From: Prevotella sp. UBA2444 | GTDB lineage: Bacteria; Bacteroidota; Bacteroidia; Bacteroidales; Bacteroidaceae | Length of the DNA stretch: 64,000 nucleotides | Direction of reading: 5' to 3' | Assembly (NCBI GenBank): GCA_002342665.1 | Contig: DDQK01000025.1 | Location: 62,001 to 126,000 of the forward strand | Shown: positions 53,711 through 61,091 of the stretch, one piece after another | Position numbering within the stretch: the first letter of the stretch is position 1 | Layout of the letters: each line of letters opens with the position of its first letter | Translations under genes and position numbers: made by a program | The notes under the pieces: generated by a model | Database searches by the model: none | Told to the model about the DNA's origin: nothing | Seen by the model: only the letters and a program-made list of their open reading frames with translations

Positions 53711-54463
53711 TCACTTGTCTTTTCCGTTCCAGAATTCCCACGAGGCAAAGGCCTGCAGGAGTAGCATCTCAAGTCCGTTTTTCACCTCGGCCCCGTGTTC
53801 GGCTCCCTTCTGCATGAAGAGTGTCTGGTCGGGGTTATAGATCAGGTCGTAGAGGATGGTGTGGTGGTCCATGGCCTCGTAGGGCAGGGGAGGACATTCC
53901 TCCGTATGGGGATACATGCCCACGGGGGTACAGTTGACGATCACATTGTATTCCTTCACGACCTCCGGTGTGATACGCTCGTATTGGATGGTGCCCGGAC
54001 GCTCGTAGCGGCTGACGTAGACATACTCCAGTCCCAGCGACTTCAGTCCGTAGCTGATGGCCTTCGAGGCGCCTCCCGTGCCCAGTATGAGCGCTTTCTT
54101 GTGCCATTTGGGGTCGATCATCGGCTCTATACTCTGAGTGAATCCGATCACGTCGGAGTTGAAGCCCTTCAGGTGCGGACGTCCTCCCTCGTGAGTGACG
54201 CGTATCACGTTGACGGCTCCGATGGCCCTGGCTTCTGGGCTGATGGAGTCGAGGAAGTTGATCACTTTCTCCTTGTAGGGGATGGTCACGTTCAGTCCCC
54301 GCAAGTTGGGGTTGCGGTCGAGAATCTCTGTGAGCATGTCGATGCTTGGAATCTCAAAGTTCTCATACTTGGCATTGATCCCCTCATCAGCAAACTTCTG
54401 GTTGAAGTAGTTGATAGAGAACGAATGCCCCAAGGGATAGCCGATTAGTCCGTACTTGTCCAT
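53711..54463 (-). CDS. aroE: Shikimate dehydrogenase
   Basis: AroE reduces 3-dehydroshikimate with NADPH in aromatic amino acid synthesis. The 250-aa product has GLIGYPLGHSFSINYFN (substrate Ser pair, about 5-21), LRGLNVTIPYKEKV with the catalytic Lys (about 53-66), NPF-like INC segments and the Rossmann LILGTGGASKAI (about 124-135). The C-terminal NGLEMLLLQAFASWEFW helix is typical. It lies 2 nt before purM and 26 nt after menG. Confidence 0.94.
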   Translation of the reverse strand: MDKYGLIGYPLGHSFSINYFNQKFADEGINAKYENFEIPSIDMLTEILDRNPNLRGLNVTIPYKEKVINFLDSISPEARAIGAVNVIRVTHEGGRPHLKGFNSDVIGFTQSIEPMIDPKWHKKALILGTGGASKAISYGLKSLGLEYVYVSRYERPGTIQYERITPEVVKEYNVIVNCTPVGMYPHTEECPPLPYEAMDHHTILYDLIYNPDQTLFMQKGAEHGAEVKNGLEMLLLQAFASWEFWNGKDK

Positions 54464-54489
54464 CTTCTGATCTATGATTTATGGTGATA

Positions 54490-55221
54490 TTATTTCGTTG
54501 CAAGGTACATCGTGCAGATGCCGAACGTGAGCCGCTTGAACCGGGCCTGGCTGAAGCCTGCCCTGGTGAGTATCTCTACCATCCGCTCGCCTTGGGGGAA
54601 GGCCTCGATGGTGCGGGTCAGATAGCTGTAGGCACTGGCATCGCGGGATATCAGTCTCCCGTAGATGGGCAGCACTGTGTGGGAGTAGATCTTGAACAGT
54701 TGCTTCATGGGGAAACTGACGGGTGTGGTCAGTTCCACGATGCTCAGGTGTCCCCCCTTTCTCAGCACGCGCTGCATCTCTCGCAGTCCCTGGTCGAGGT
54801 CGGCGAAGTTGCGGATGCCGAATGCTGCCGTCACTGCGTCGAACTGCTCGTCGGGGTAGGAGAGTGCCAGACAGTCCTGACGCTCAAAGGTGATGATGCT
54901 GTCGAGTCCGCGCTCCTTCACCTTCTGCCGTCCTATCTCCATCATGCCCTCGCTGATGTCTGAGCCGATGAGCCGCTTCGGATGTAGCATCTCTGCAGCC
55001 AGGATGGCAAAGTCGCCTGTGCCGGTGGCTATGTCGAGCAGGTCATGGGGCTTGTGGGGAGCCAGTTGCAAGATGGCCTTGCGCCGCCAGCCTCGGTCGA
55101 TGTCCCACGACAGACGGTGGTTCAGCTTGTCGTAGGTGGGTGCGATGTTGTCGAACATCTGTTCCACCTGCTTAGCCTTCTCACCCTCATGGTAGGGGTT
55201 GATTTGTTCCTGCCCGTACAT
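54490..55221 (-). CDS. menG: Demethylmenaquinone methyltransferase
   Basis: MenG/UbiE methylates demethylmenaquinone with AdoMet; in Bacteroidales the product is menaquinone. The 243-aa protein has [25 protein letters not shown] N-terminal signature (about 18-38), the AdoMet site [13 protein letters not shown] (about 61-73), and [21 protein letters not shown] (about 127-147), the second ubiE signature. The gene sits 13 nt after purC in the phoH-to-pyrF run. Confidence 0.94.
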   Translation of the reverse strand: MYGQEQINPYHEGEKAKQVEQMFDNIAPTYDKLNHRLSWDIDRGWRRKAILQLAPHKPHDLLDIATGTGDFAILAAEMLHPKRLIGSDISEGMMEIGRQKVKERGLDSIITFERQDCLALSYPDEQFDAVTAAFGIRNFADLDQGLREMQRVLRKGGHLSIVELTTPVSFPMKQLFKIYSHTVLPIYGRLISRDASAYSYLTRTIEAFPQGERMVEILTRAGFSQARFKRLTFGICTMYLATK

Positions 55222-55234
55222 TTCCTATTCCGGT

Positions 55235-56191
55235 TTATTTGCTCTTGAAGGCGTTGAGCCAGCTCTTCACGTTGTTCTCGATACGCTGGGCGATGTCCTC
55301 ATCGCTCGTCTCACGCTCGAAGCGCTCTCCCACGATCTGCTCGTAGAGCTCGATATAGCGGTCGCTTACGCTGTTGGCATACGCATCGGTGATTTCCGGC
55401 ATCACCTGACCGGGCTCGTTCATGAAGTTGTGCTCGATGAGCCACTGGCGCACGAACTCCTTCGAGAGCTGGCGCTGCGGCTCGCCCTTGGCCAGTTTCT
55501 CCTCATAGCCGTCGGCATAGAAGTAGCGGCTGGAGTCGGGGGTGTGGATCTCGTCGATCAGGTACACCTTGCCGTCGCGCTTGCCAAACTCATACTTGGT
55601 GTCTACCAGTATCAGTCCGCGCTTCTGGGCGATGTCTTGTCCGCGCTTGAAAATCTTGCGGGTATATTGCTCCATCACGGCATAGTCTTCTGCCGATACC
55701 AGGCCCTGTGCGATGATTTCCTCCTTCGAGATGTTCATGTCGTGCCCCTCGTCGGCCTTGGTGGTCGGGGTGATGATGGGCTCGGGGAATCGCTCGTTCT
55801 CCTTCATGCCGTCGGGCAGACGCACGCCGCAGAGCTCGCGGCAGCCGTTCTTATACTCGCGCCAGGCAGAGCCGGTCAGTATCGAGCGGATGATCATCTC
55901 CACGCGGAAGCCCTCGCACTTCAGACCGATGGTCACCATCGGGTCGGGGGTGGCCAGCTTCCAGTTCGGACAGATGTCTGTAGTGGCATCCAGGAACTTG
56001 GCTGCTATCTGGTTGAGCACCTGACCCTTGAAGGGTATGCCCTTGGGCAGCACCACGTCGAAGGCTGAGATGCGGTCGGTGGCCACCATCACCAGCAGAT
56101 CGTCGTTAAGATTGTACACATCGCGTACCTTTCCGTGGTACACACTCTTTTGTCCCTCAAACTGGAACTCCGTGTTTGTTAATGCTTTCAT
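55235..56191 (-). CDS. purC: Phosphoribosylaminoimidazole-succinocarboxamide synthase
   Basis: PurC joins CAIR and aspartate with ATP in purine synthesis. The 318-aa protein fits the longer SAICAR synthetase class: [33 protein letters not shown] (split here as several motifs, about 16-48), [14 protein letters not shown] (about 96-109) and [19 protein letters not shown] near 200-218. The ATG at 56191 is chosen; the upstream frame overlaps phoH. It is 16 nt after phoH. Confidence 0.94.
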   Translation of the reverse strand: MKALTNTEFQFEGQKSVYHGKVRDVYNLNDDLLVMVATDRISAFDVVLPKGIPFKGQVLNQIAAKFLDATTDICPNWKLATPDPMVTIGLKCEGFRVEMIIRSILTGSAWREYKNGCRELCGVRLPDGMKENERFPEPIITPTTKADEGHDMNISKEEIIAQGLVSAEDYAVMEQYTRKIFKRGQDIAQKRGLILVDTKYEFGKRDGKVYLIDEIHTPDSSRYFYADGYEEKLAKGEPQRQLSKEFVRQWLIEHNFMNEPGQVMPEITDAYANSVSDRYIELYEQIVGERFERETSDEDIAQRIENNVKSWLNAFKSK

Positions 56192-56207
56192 TGTCTTTAT
56201 ATTGTTT

Positions 56208-57167
56208 TTATTTATCTTCCGTCTTCGTCTGGTGCTCTTTGTCAAAGGCCTCGTAGGCATTCACGATGCGCGTCACCAGCTTGTGGCGCACGATGTCGCT
56301 CCGGTCGAGGTTGACCACACCGATACCCTCTACATTATTTAATATATGCAGGGCCTCTATCAGTCCCGACTTCTGGGAGTGGGGTAGGTCTATCTGTGTC
56401 ATGTCGCCCGTGATGATCATCTTCGTGTTCCATCCCATACGGGTGAGGAACATGCGTATCTGTGCCGGTGTGGTGTTCTGTGCCTCGTCGAGTATCACCA
56501 CCGCGTCACTCAGCGTGCGACCTCGCATAAAGGCCAGCGGAGCTATCTGGATGACGTGCTTCTCCATCATGTCCTGCAGCTTCACCTGGGGCAGCATGTC
56601 CTCCAGAGCGTCGTACAGGGGCTGCAGATAGGGGTCTATCTTGTCCTTCATGTCACCGGGCAGGAATCCCAGCTTCTCACCGGCTTCCACGGCAGGGCGC
56701 GAGAGGATGATCTTCTTGGCCGTCTTCTCCTTGAGCGCCTTCACGGCCAGGGCTATCGAGAGGTAGGTCTTTCCCGTTCCGGCAGGACCAACTGCGAACA
56801 CCATGTCGTGCTGCTCATAGGCCTCGATGAGCCGCTGCTGGTTCTTCGTACGGGCCTTGATGGGGCGGCCTGACATCGAGTAGACCACCACACCTTCTGG
56901 CACGTCCTTCGTACGGTGCCCGCGGATGATGTCGAGTATGTCTTCCTCCTTCAGGGCGTTGAATCGCAGCACGTGCTGGCGCAGACTCTCCACACTCTCC
57001 TCGAAGGAAGCCATCTGCTCCTCGTCGCCCAGCACGCGGATCACATTGTCACGGGCCACGATGCGCAGCTTGGGGTAGAGCGAACGGATGATGTGAAGGT
57101 TCGCATTGCTGACTCCGTAGAATACCACGGGGTCAATATCCTCTAAAACAAGATGCTTCTCTATCAA
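56208..57167 (-). CDS. phoH: PhoH-like ATPase
   Basis: The 319-aa protein has an N-terminal KH-like domain (about 1-90), Walker [14 protein letters not shown] (about 125-137), [19 protein letters not shown] (about 154-172) and Walker [12 protein letters not shown] (about 223-233). It belongs to the PhoH/YbeZ group, ATPases linked to YbeY and ribosome/RNA quality control. The start appears to be TTG at 57167, because an in-frame TAG lies 18 nt upstream and the family begins at this Ile-Glu-Lys. It is the first gene of the eight-gene minus-strand run. A TAATTTTG box at 57195-57202 may be its -7 element. Confidence 0.92.
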   Translation of the reverse strand: MIEKHLVLEDIDPVVFYGVSNANLHIIRSLYPKLRIVARDNVIRVLGDEEQMASFEESVESLRQHVLRFNALKEEDILDIIRGHRTKDVPEGVVVYSMSGRPIKARTKNQQRLIEAYEQHDMVFAVGPAGTGKTYLSIALAVKALKEKTAKKIILSRPAVEAGEKLGFLPGDMKDKIDPYLQPLYDALEDMLPQVKLQDMMEKHVIQIAPLAFMRGRTLSDAVVILDEAQNTTPAQIRMFLTRMGWNTKMIITGDMTQIDLPHSQKSGLIEALHILNNVEGIGVVNLDRSDIVRHKLVTRIVNAYEAFDKEHQTKTEDK

Positions 57168-57215
57168 TCTCGATACAATTTTCTAATTTGCCTGCAAAAT
57201 TACAAAAAATCTTCG

Positions 57216-57223
57216 TAACTTTG
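57216..57223 (+). promoter_or_regulatory. -7 box 8 nt before the DUF5715 gene
   Basis: TAACTTTG, 8 nt before the ATG at 57232. No good -33 element is placed at 19-21 nt. Confidence 0.5.
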
Positions 57224-57231
57224 CGCCCGAA

Positions 57232-58029
57232 ATGAGAAAATTATCGATGAAACTTACAAAAAATCAATATTTGCGCTACTTTGCTGCCGTGGTCCTCATC
57301 CTTGCACTTATCCGGTGGACTTTCCCCTCGGTGGCAGAACCCCGTAAAACCTCATCTGACCCTACGCTCAGTGACAGCACAAAAAATGTTCAATATTCCG
57401 CTCGGCCGAAGGACGCTTGCTACCAACGGGACGCAAGAATCTCCAATCTTCTATCAGCCCCTCACCGCATCCTCAGTGTCCCCAGCTATGCCGAAGCCTT
57501 TCCCGACACCAACAGTGTACAGTTGGCTGCCGCACAGCAATGGGGCGTACCTCCCGTCAAGAACCGCGAGGATGCCGAGATGCGCAAGCGTGAACTGGTC
57601 TATATTGGCTCCAATCCGTATTATCACGTCGATCCGCTGTATTCCAGCATTCCGTATCTGGTGCCGCGAGCAGCCGTTTTGCTACAGGATATCGGCCAGG
57701 CGTTCTACGATTCGCTCTATGTCAAGGGTGTGCCTCTGCATCAGATGATTGTCACCAGCGTGCTGCGCTCTCAGGAGGATGTCTTTAAGCTGCGCCGGCG
57801 CAACGGCAATGCCACGGAGAATTCCTGCCATCTCTACGGCACCACATTTGATATCTGCTACAATCGTTACCGTACAGTCGAGGATCCTGACGGGCCTCGT
57901 CGTCATCAGGTTCGCAACGACACGCTCAAATGGGTGCTCTCCGAAGTGCTTCGTGATTTCCGCGAGCAGAATCGTTGCTTCATTAAATATGAAGTCAAGC
58001 AAGGTTGCTTCCACATGACCGTAAGATAA
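57232..58029 (+). CDS. DUF5715 family protein with M15-like metal motif
   Basis: The 265-aa protein has an N-terminal membrane anchor (about 13-31) and an extracytoplasmic domain. Near the C-terminus, TSVLRSQEDVFKLRR, ENSCHLYGTTFDICY (about 196-210) and GCFHMTVR resemble the SxHxxGxAxD...H zinc-binding pattern of M15 D,D-carboxypeptidases. This suggests a peptidoglycan peptidase, by inference. The family is common in Bacteroidales. ATG at 57232 directly follows the promoter box; a second Met is six codons in. Confidence 0.78.
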   Translation: MRKLSMKLTKNQYLRYFAAVVLILALIRWTFPSVAEPRKTSSDPTLSDSTKNVQYSARPKDACYQRDARISNLLSAPHRILSVPSYAEAFPDTNSVQLAAAQQWGVPPVKNREDAEMRKRELVYIGSNPYYHVDPLYSSIPYLVPRAAVLLQDIGQAFYDSLYVKGVPLHQMIVTSVLRSQEDVFKLRRRNGNATENSCHLYGTTFDICYNRYRTVEDPDGPRRHQVRNDTLKWVLSEVLRDFREQNRCFIKYEVKQGCFHMTVR

Positions 58030-58134
58030 TTCATCTCTCGGAGGGGAGACGCATTTGTCAATCCATATCTCCTATTTATCATAATGCCGATTCTAATCCA
58101 ATAGGGATAAAACAAAGTAAAATCCCCCGAAACC

Positions 58135-58165
58135 TTGCGCAATCCTGAAATTATTCGTATCTTTG
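58135..58165 (+). promoter_or_regulatory. Promoter of the HAD gene; near-leaderless
   Basis: TTG (58135-58137), 20-nt spacer, TATCTTTG (58158-58165). The ATG at 58174 follows after 8 nt. Confidence 0.7.
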
Positions 58166-58173
58166 CACGCGAT

Positions 58174-58851
58174 ATGATAAATAACATTGCTTTCGACCTA
58201 GGCGGCGTTGTCATCGCCCTGAGCTACGAATCAGCCGTCAGGCGATTCGAGCAGATTGGATTGCGCGATGCTCGCAGTCATCTCGATGCTTTCTGCCAGC
58301 ACGGCATCTTTGGCGACCTGGAGCGCGGCGACATCAGTGCTGAGCAGTTTCGCATGGCACTTAGCGAACTGATCGGTCGCGAAATTTCTTCCGGAGAATG
58401 TTCATGGGCCTGGCACGGCTATGTAGAAAATGTACCGCAACGGAATCTCGACATGCTTCTCCGACTGCGCAACGAGGGTTATAAAGTCTGCCTTCTGTCG
58501 AACACCAATCCCTACATGATGCAATGGGCCTGCAGTCCTGAGTTCGACGGCCGGGGCCATGCCATCAGCCATTATTTCGACCATCTCTACCTGAGCTACG
58601 AGTGCCGCATGATGAAGCCTTCGCCCGACATCTTCCGCACCATGCTCCAGGGGCAGCAGTCCTCAGCCGCCGAAACCCTCTTCATCGACGACAGCCCCCG
58701 CAACTGTGAGGTAGCCCAGTCCCTCGGCATCCGCACCCTCTGCCCCCATGACAATGAGGACTGGACCCCCACCCTGGCCAGTTTGTTAGGAATGAGAAGG
58801 GCATCAGATATTGATGATCATACATTATCATCAATAAGAACAATCTCATAA
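58174..58851 (+). CDS. HAD-superfamily phosphatase (YihX-like)
   Basis: The 225-aa protein has the nucleophile motif IAFDLGGVVI (Asp8), CLLSNTNPYMMQW (about 107-119, motif II Ser/Asn), a Lys in MMKPSPDIF (about 149-157) and the acidic motif IV FIDDSPRNCEVA (about 172-183). This layout fits subfamily IA, close to YihX (glucose-1-phosphate phosphatase); the substrate is unproven. The last ~18 residues (after the GMRRASD stretch) look unrelated to the family and overlap a hairpin at 58809-58836, so the 3' end may have been altered. Confidence 0.85.
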   Translation: MINNIAFDLGGVVIALSYESAVRRFEQIGLRDARSHLDAFCQHGIFGDLERGDISAEQFRMALSELIGREISSGECSWAWHGYVENVPQRNLDMLLRLRNEGYKVCLLSNTNPYMMQWACSPEFDGRGHAISHYFDHLYLSYECRMMKPSPDIFRTMLQGQQSSAAETLFIDDSPRNCEVAQSLGIRTLCPHDNEDWTPTLASLLGMRRASDIDDHTLSSIRTIS

Positions 58852-58914
58852 AGATGCTCAATAAAATAGTCAATGGCATCACGAAGGGCGGACCTCGTCT
58901 ATTCTTCTACGACT

Positions 58915-59205
58915 CTAAGCTGCTGTATAGATATTGATGCCATCTTTCTCTATCTGTTGACGAAAAAAAGGACGTAAGTTTTCATGGTCACTTATTAGGT
59001 CTACCCTGCAACCGAGTAATTCTTCAAGATACTGGGCGGCAAGTACCAGATTATAAAACTTCGGCGGCATCGTCACAAACAGGTCTACGTCGCTTCCATC
59101 ATGCTGTTCTCCCCTGGCGACAGAACCGAAAAGACGCATTGACGTAATACCGAACCGTTCGCGCAGTTCCTGCGAGTGGCCTCTGATGATGTCGATGTAT
59201 TTCAT
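58915..59205 (-). CDS. MNT-type nucleotidyltransferase
   Basis: The 96-aa protein has the minimal nucleotidyltransferase motif GSVARGEQHDGSDVDLFV (about residues 27-44; GS then DxD). In related MntA/HepT modules such a protein is an antitoxin that AMPylates a HEPN toxin. No HepT gene is adjacent; only a short open fragment follows downstream (58818-58898, minus). The start at 59205 is assigned by family length. A strong GGAGGT sits upstream but would serve an out-of-frame ATG. Confidence 0.85.
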   Translation of the reverse strand: MKYIDIIRGHSQELRERFGITSMRLFGSVARGEQHDGSDVDLFVTMPPKFYNLVLAAQYLEELLGCRVDLISDHENLRPFFRQQIEKDGINIYTAA

Positions 59206-59237
59206 TTGTAGATTTCATGACCTCCTCTAATTTGCGG

Positions 59238-59268
59238 CAAAGATACGAAAATAAATTGAGTTTTTCAA
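59238..59268 (-). promoter_or_regulatory. Promoter of the MNT gene
   Basis: TATCTTTG on the minus strand (59238-59245), 20-nt spacer, TTG (59266-59268). Confidence 0.65.
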
Positions 59269-59340
59269 GCGATTCGACAACTTTTCTATATTAAAAATTG
59301 CTAAAGATTCTTGTTTTGGACGATTTTTTTCTTGATGCAC

Positions 59341-59371
59341 TTGGCAATCTCATCTATTCTAATTAATTTTG
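59341..59371 (+). promoter_or_regulatory. Promoter of the 488-aa unknown gene
   Basis: TTG (59341-59343), 20-nt spacer, TAATTTTG (59364-59371), initiating about 35 nt before the ATG at 59413. Confidence 0.65.
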
Positions 59372-59412
59372 CAAAAAAAAGAATAAACGACTTAAATCAA
59401 TTAATAACAAGC

Positions 59413-60879
59413 ATGGATAACGAAGAATTCCTCAACAAACCAGTTTTAGATGCCCTCTACCAGCATGTCATTAAGAATATTGATTACCTTTCCTACCATA
59501 ATTCCAATCAAATACCATTTTGGAGTTCTCCAATAGAAATGTGTAAAAAGATAGAGAAGGAGCTAATGGCGGTAAACAGTGTTATAAAAGAAGTAACATC
59601 CAATACCAATTTTTACAATGGATCCATAAGGTACAGCCATATTACATTAACAAAAGTATATATCCTTTTATATTTCCGTCATCACGATGAGAAGGTGTTT
59701 CAAGATGGTGTTTTTAACCTTCTAATACCCGTCATGGGGATCTATGGGAAAACACACTTAAATAATATCAACAGCAAGATTGACTTTGTCATTAGTCTTA
59801 CGAAAATTTATTCAAGTTACGAGGAAGAACAACGCCAGAAGAGACAAAAGGTAATGTTTCGGCTTGAGGAATTAAGCAGAGCAGAACTGGACGAACTATT
59901 TCAGAATTTCAATGAAGAAAGGCTCTTCCGTGAATACTTTGAATTCTACGAGGACAATTGGAAACGTGAAGACCTGATACTTGACTATGCTGAAACGTGG
60001 CATAACGCCAAAATAATTGTTCGGACTCTTGCAGCCCTACCCCATCCCGAAACCTACATCAGCCAAATCATGACGCGGTTAGACTCAGATGGTGGATTCC
60101 CATATTTTTTTGAAACACAGTATATCATCATCTGTTCATACGTCATGATGCGGTCTGTTAAATCCAACCATTTTTCTGCTGCCATCAAGCGAATTGAGTC
60201 TCTCTCCCTAAAAGAGACAGATTATCATATTATCAAGGAGCAGATAGAATCCGTAAAAAAGTGGATTGATGCAGAACTGCCTTTTGACGAATACGACTAC
60301 ACTACTAGCGAGGATACTGAAGCGGAGATGGATGATAAACAAGCAGGCCTGTCAAAGGAGGTAGAGCAGAAAATCGAAACTCTCATGTCTGATATCCAGA
60401 AGAAGGATGAAAAGATAACTCAAATGGAATCCGATCTTGCTGCAAAGGATAAAAAAATAGAGGAATTACAAAACTCGATTGTAACCGCCGTAGAACAATC
60501 AGAAGAGACCCTATATAAAGATGTGGTTCTTGAAGCCGCGATAGAATTAGGGATTGATGAGCGTATCATATTCTTCACATCTGTTTTAAAATGGGATATC
60601 ACTAATAATGAATTGAATCAAAGCCAACTTGCCGTCTTTATATGCCACATGACCGGAGACGATAAAGCAGAAAAGCGAGAAACAATCAGACCGCGCATCA
60701 ACAAAATTGTCAAAATGCAGAGAGAAAAGAAATTCACTGATGCCATAATTCAAGCAGCAAAGAATCTCATCGCATATCTGAATAATTGCTGTAAGAAGGA
60801 TGTTAATGGTGAAGAGGCCAATCTCACAAATGCTATTAGCGACATCATTGATGACATCGAAAAGACATACGGAGTATAA
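59413..60879 (+). CDS. AT-rich hypothetical protein with coiled coil (488 aa)
   Basis: I do not recognise this protein. Residues 1-290 are helical and rich in Tyr/Phe/Ile (LTKVYILLYFRHHDEKVF, FEFYEDNW). About 320-385 forms a likely coiled coil (KIETLMSDIQKKDEKITQ and following heptads). The C-terminal ~100 residues form a separate helical domain. No signal or membrane span is visible. Base composition is clearly more AT-rich than the neighbours, which suggests recent transfer. The start at 59413 is chosen because the promoter lies inside the longer frame. It sits 5' of the VirE-type gene and may belong to the same accessory segment. Confidence 0.7.
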   Translation: MDNEEFLNKPVLDALYQHVIKNIDYLSYHNSNQIPFWSSPIEMCKKIEKELMAVNSVIKEVTSNTNFYNGSIRYSHITLTKVYILLYFRHHDEKVFQDGVFNLLIPVMGIYGKTHLNNINSKIDFVISLTKIYSSYEEEQRQKRQKVMFRLEELSRAELDELFQNFNEERLFREYFEFYEDNWKREDLILDYAETWHNAKIIVRTLAALPHPETYISQIMTRLDSDGGFPYFFETQYIIICSYVMMRSVKSNHFSAAIKRIESLSLKETDYHIIKEQIESVKKWIDAELPFDEYDYTTSEDTEAEMDDKQAGLSKEVEQKIETLMSDIQKKDEKITQMESDLAAKDKKIEELQNSIVTAVEQSEETLYKDVVLEAAIELGIDERIIFFTSVLKWDITNNELNQSQLAVFICHMTGDDKAEKRETIRPRINKIVKMQREKKFTDAIIQAAKNLIAYLNNCCKKDVNGEEANLTNAISDIIDDIEKTYGV

Positions 60880-60906
60880 AAAATCTTAAATAATAGCCCC
60901 TTTTAT

Positions 60907-60971
60907 GGGTGTGCAGGGGGTGTGTCACCCAAAATCTGAGGGTGTGTCAGCACAGTTGACTGACACACCCT
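60907..60971. repeat. Iteron-like repeats upstream of the primase-helicase gene
   Basis: The decamer GGGTGTGTCA occurs at 60918-60927 and 60940-60949, with a variant (GGGTGTGCAG) at 60907-60916, giving spacings of 11 and 22 bp. An inverted copy (TGACACACCC) is at 60961-60970. The last direct and inverted copies form a 12-bp hairpin (60939-60950 with 60960-60971). A TATATTTG box (60975-60982) begins 3 nt after the array, which would make the array a natural operator or initiator site. Confidence 0.7.
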
Positions 60972-61091
60972 AATTATATTTGCACTGTAATTACCATCCG
61001 GGAACAACACCTGAGCACGGGTGCCCACAGCTCCTGAAATCGTCTATGGGGGCTGAGTGCGAGACATTACTTTTTAAACAAGTATTAAAAG

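Noticed and set aside
58818..58898. 26-codon minus-strand open fragment read as a HepT remnant
   Set aside because: It has no start codon and no motif I can assign; kept only as a remark with the MNT gene.
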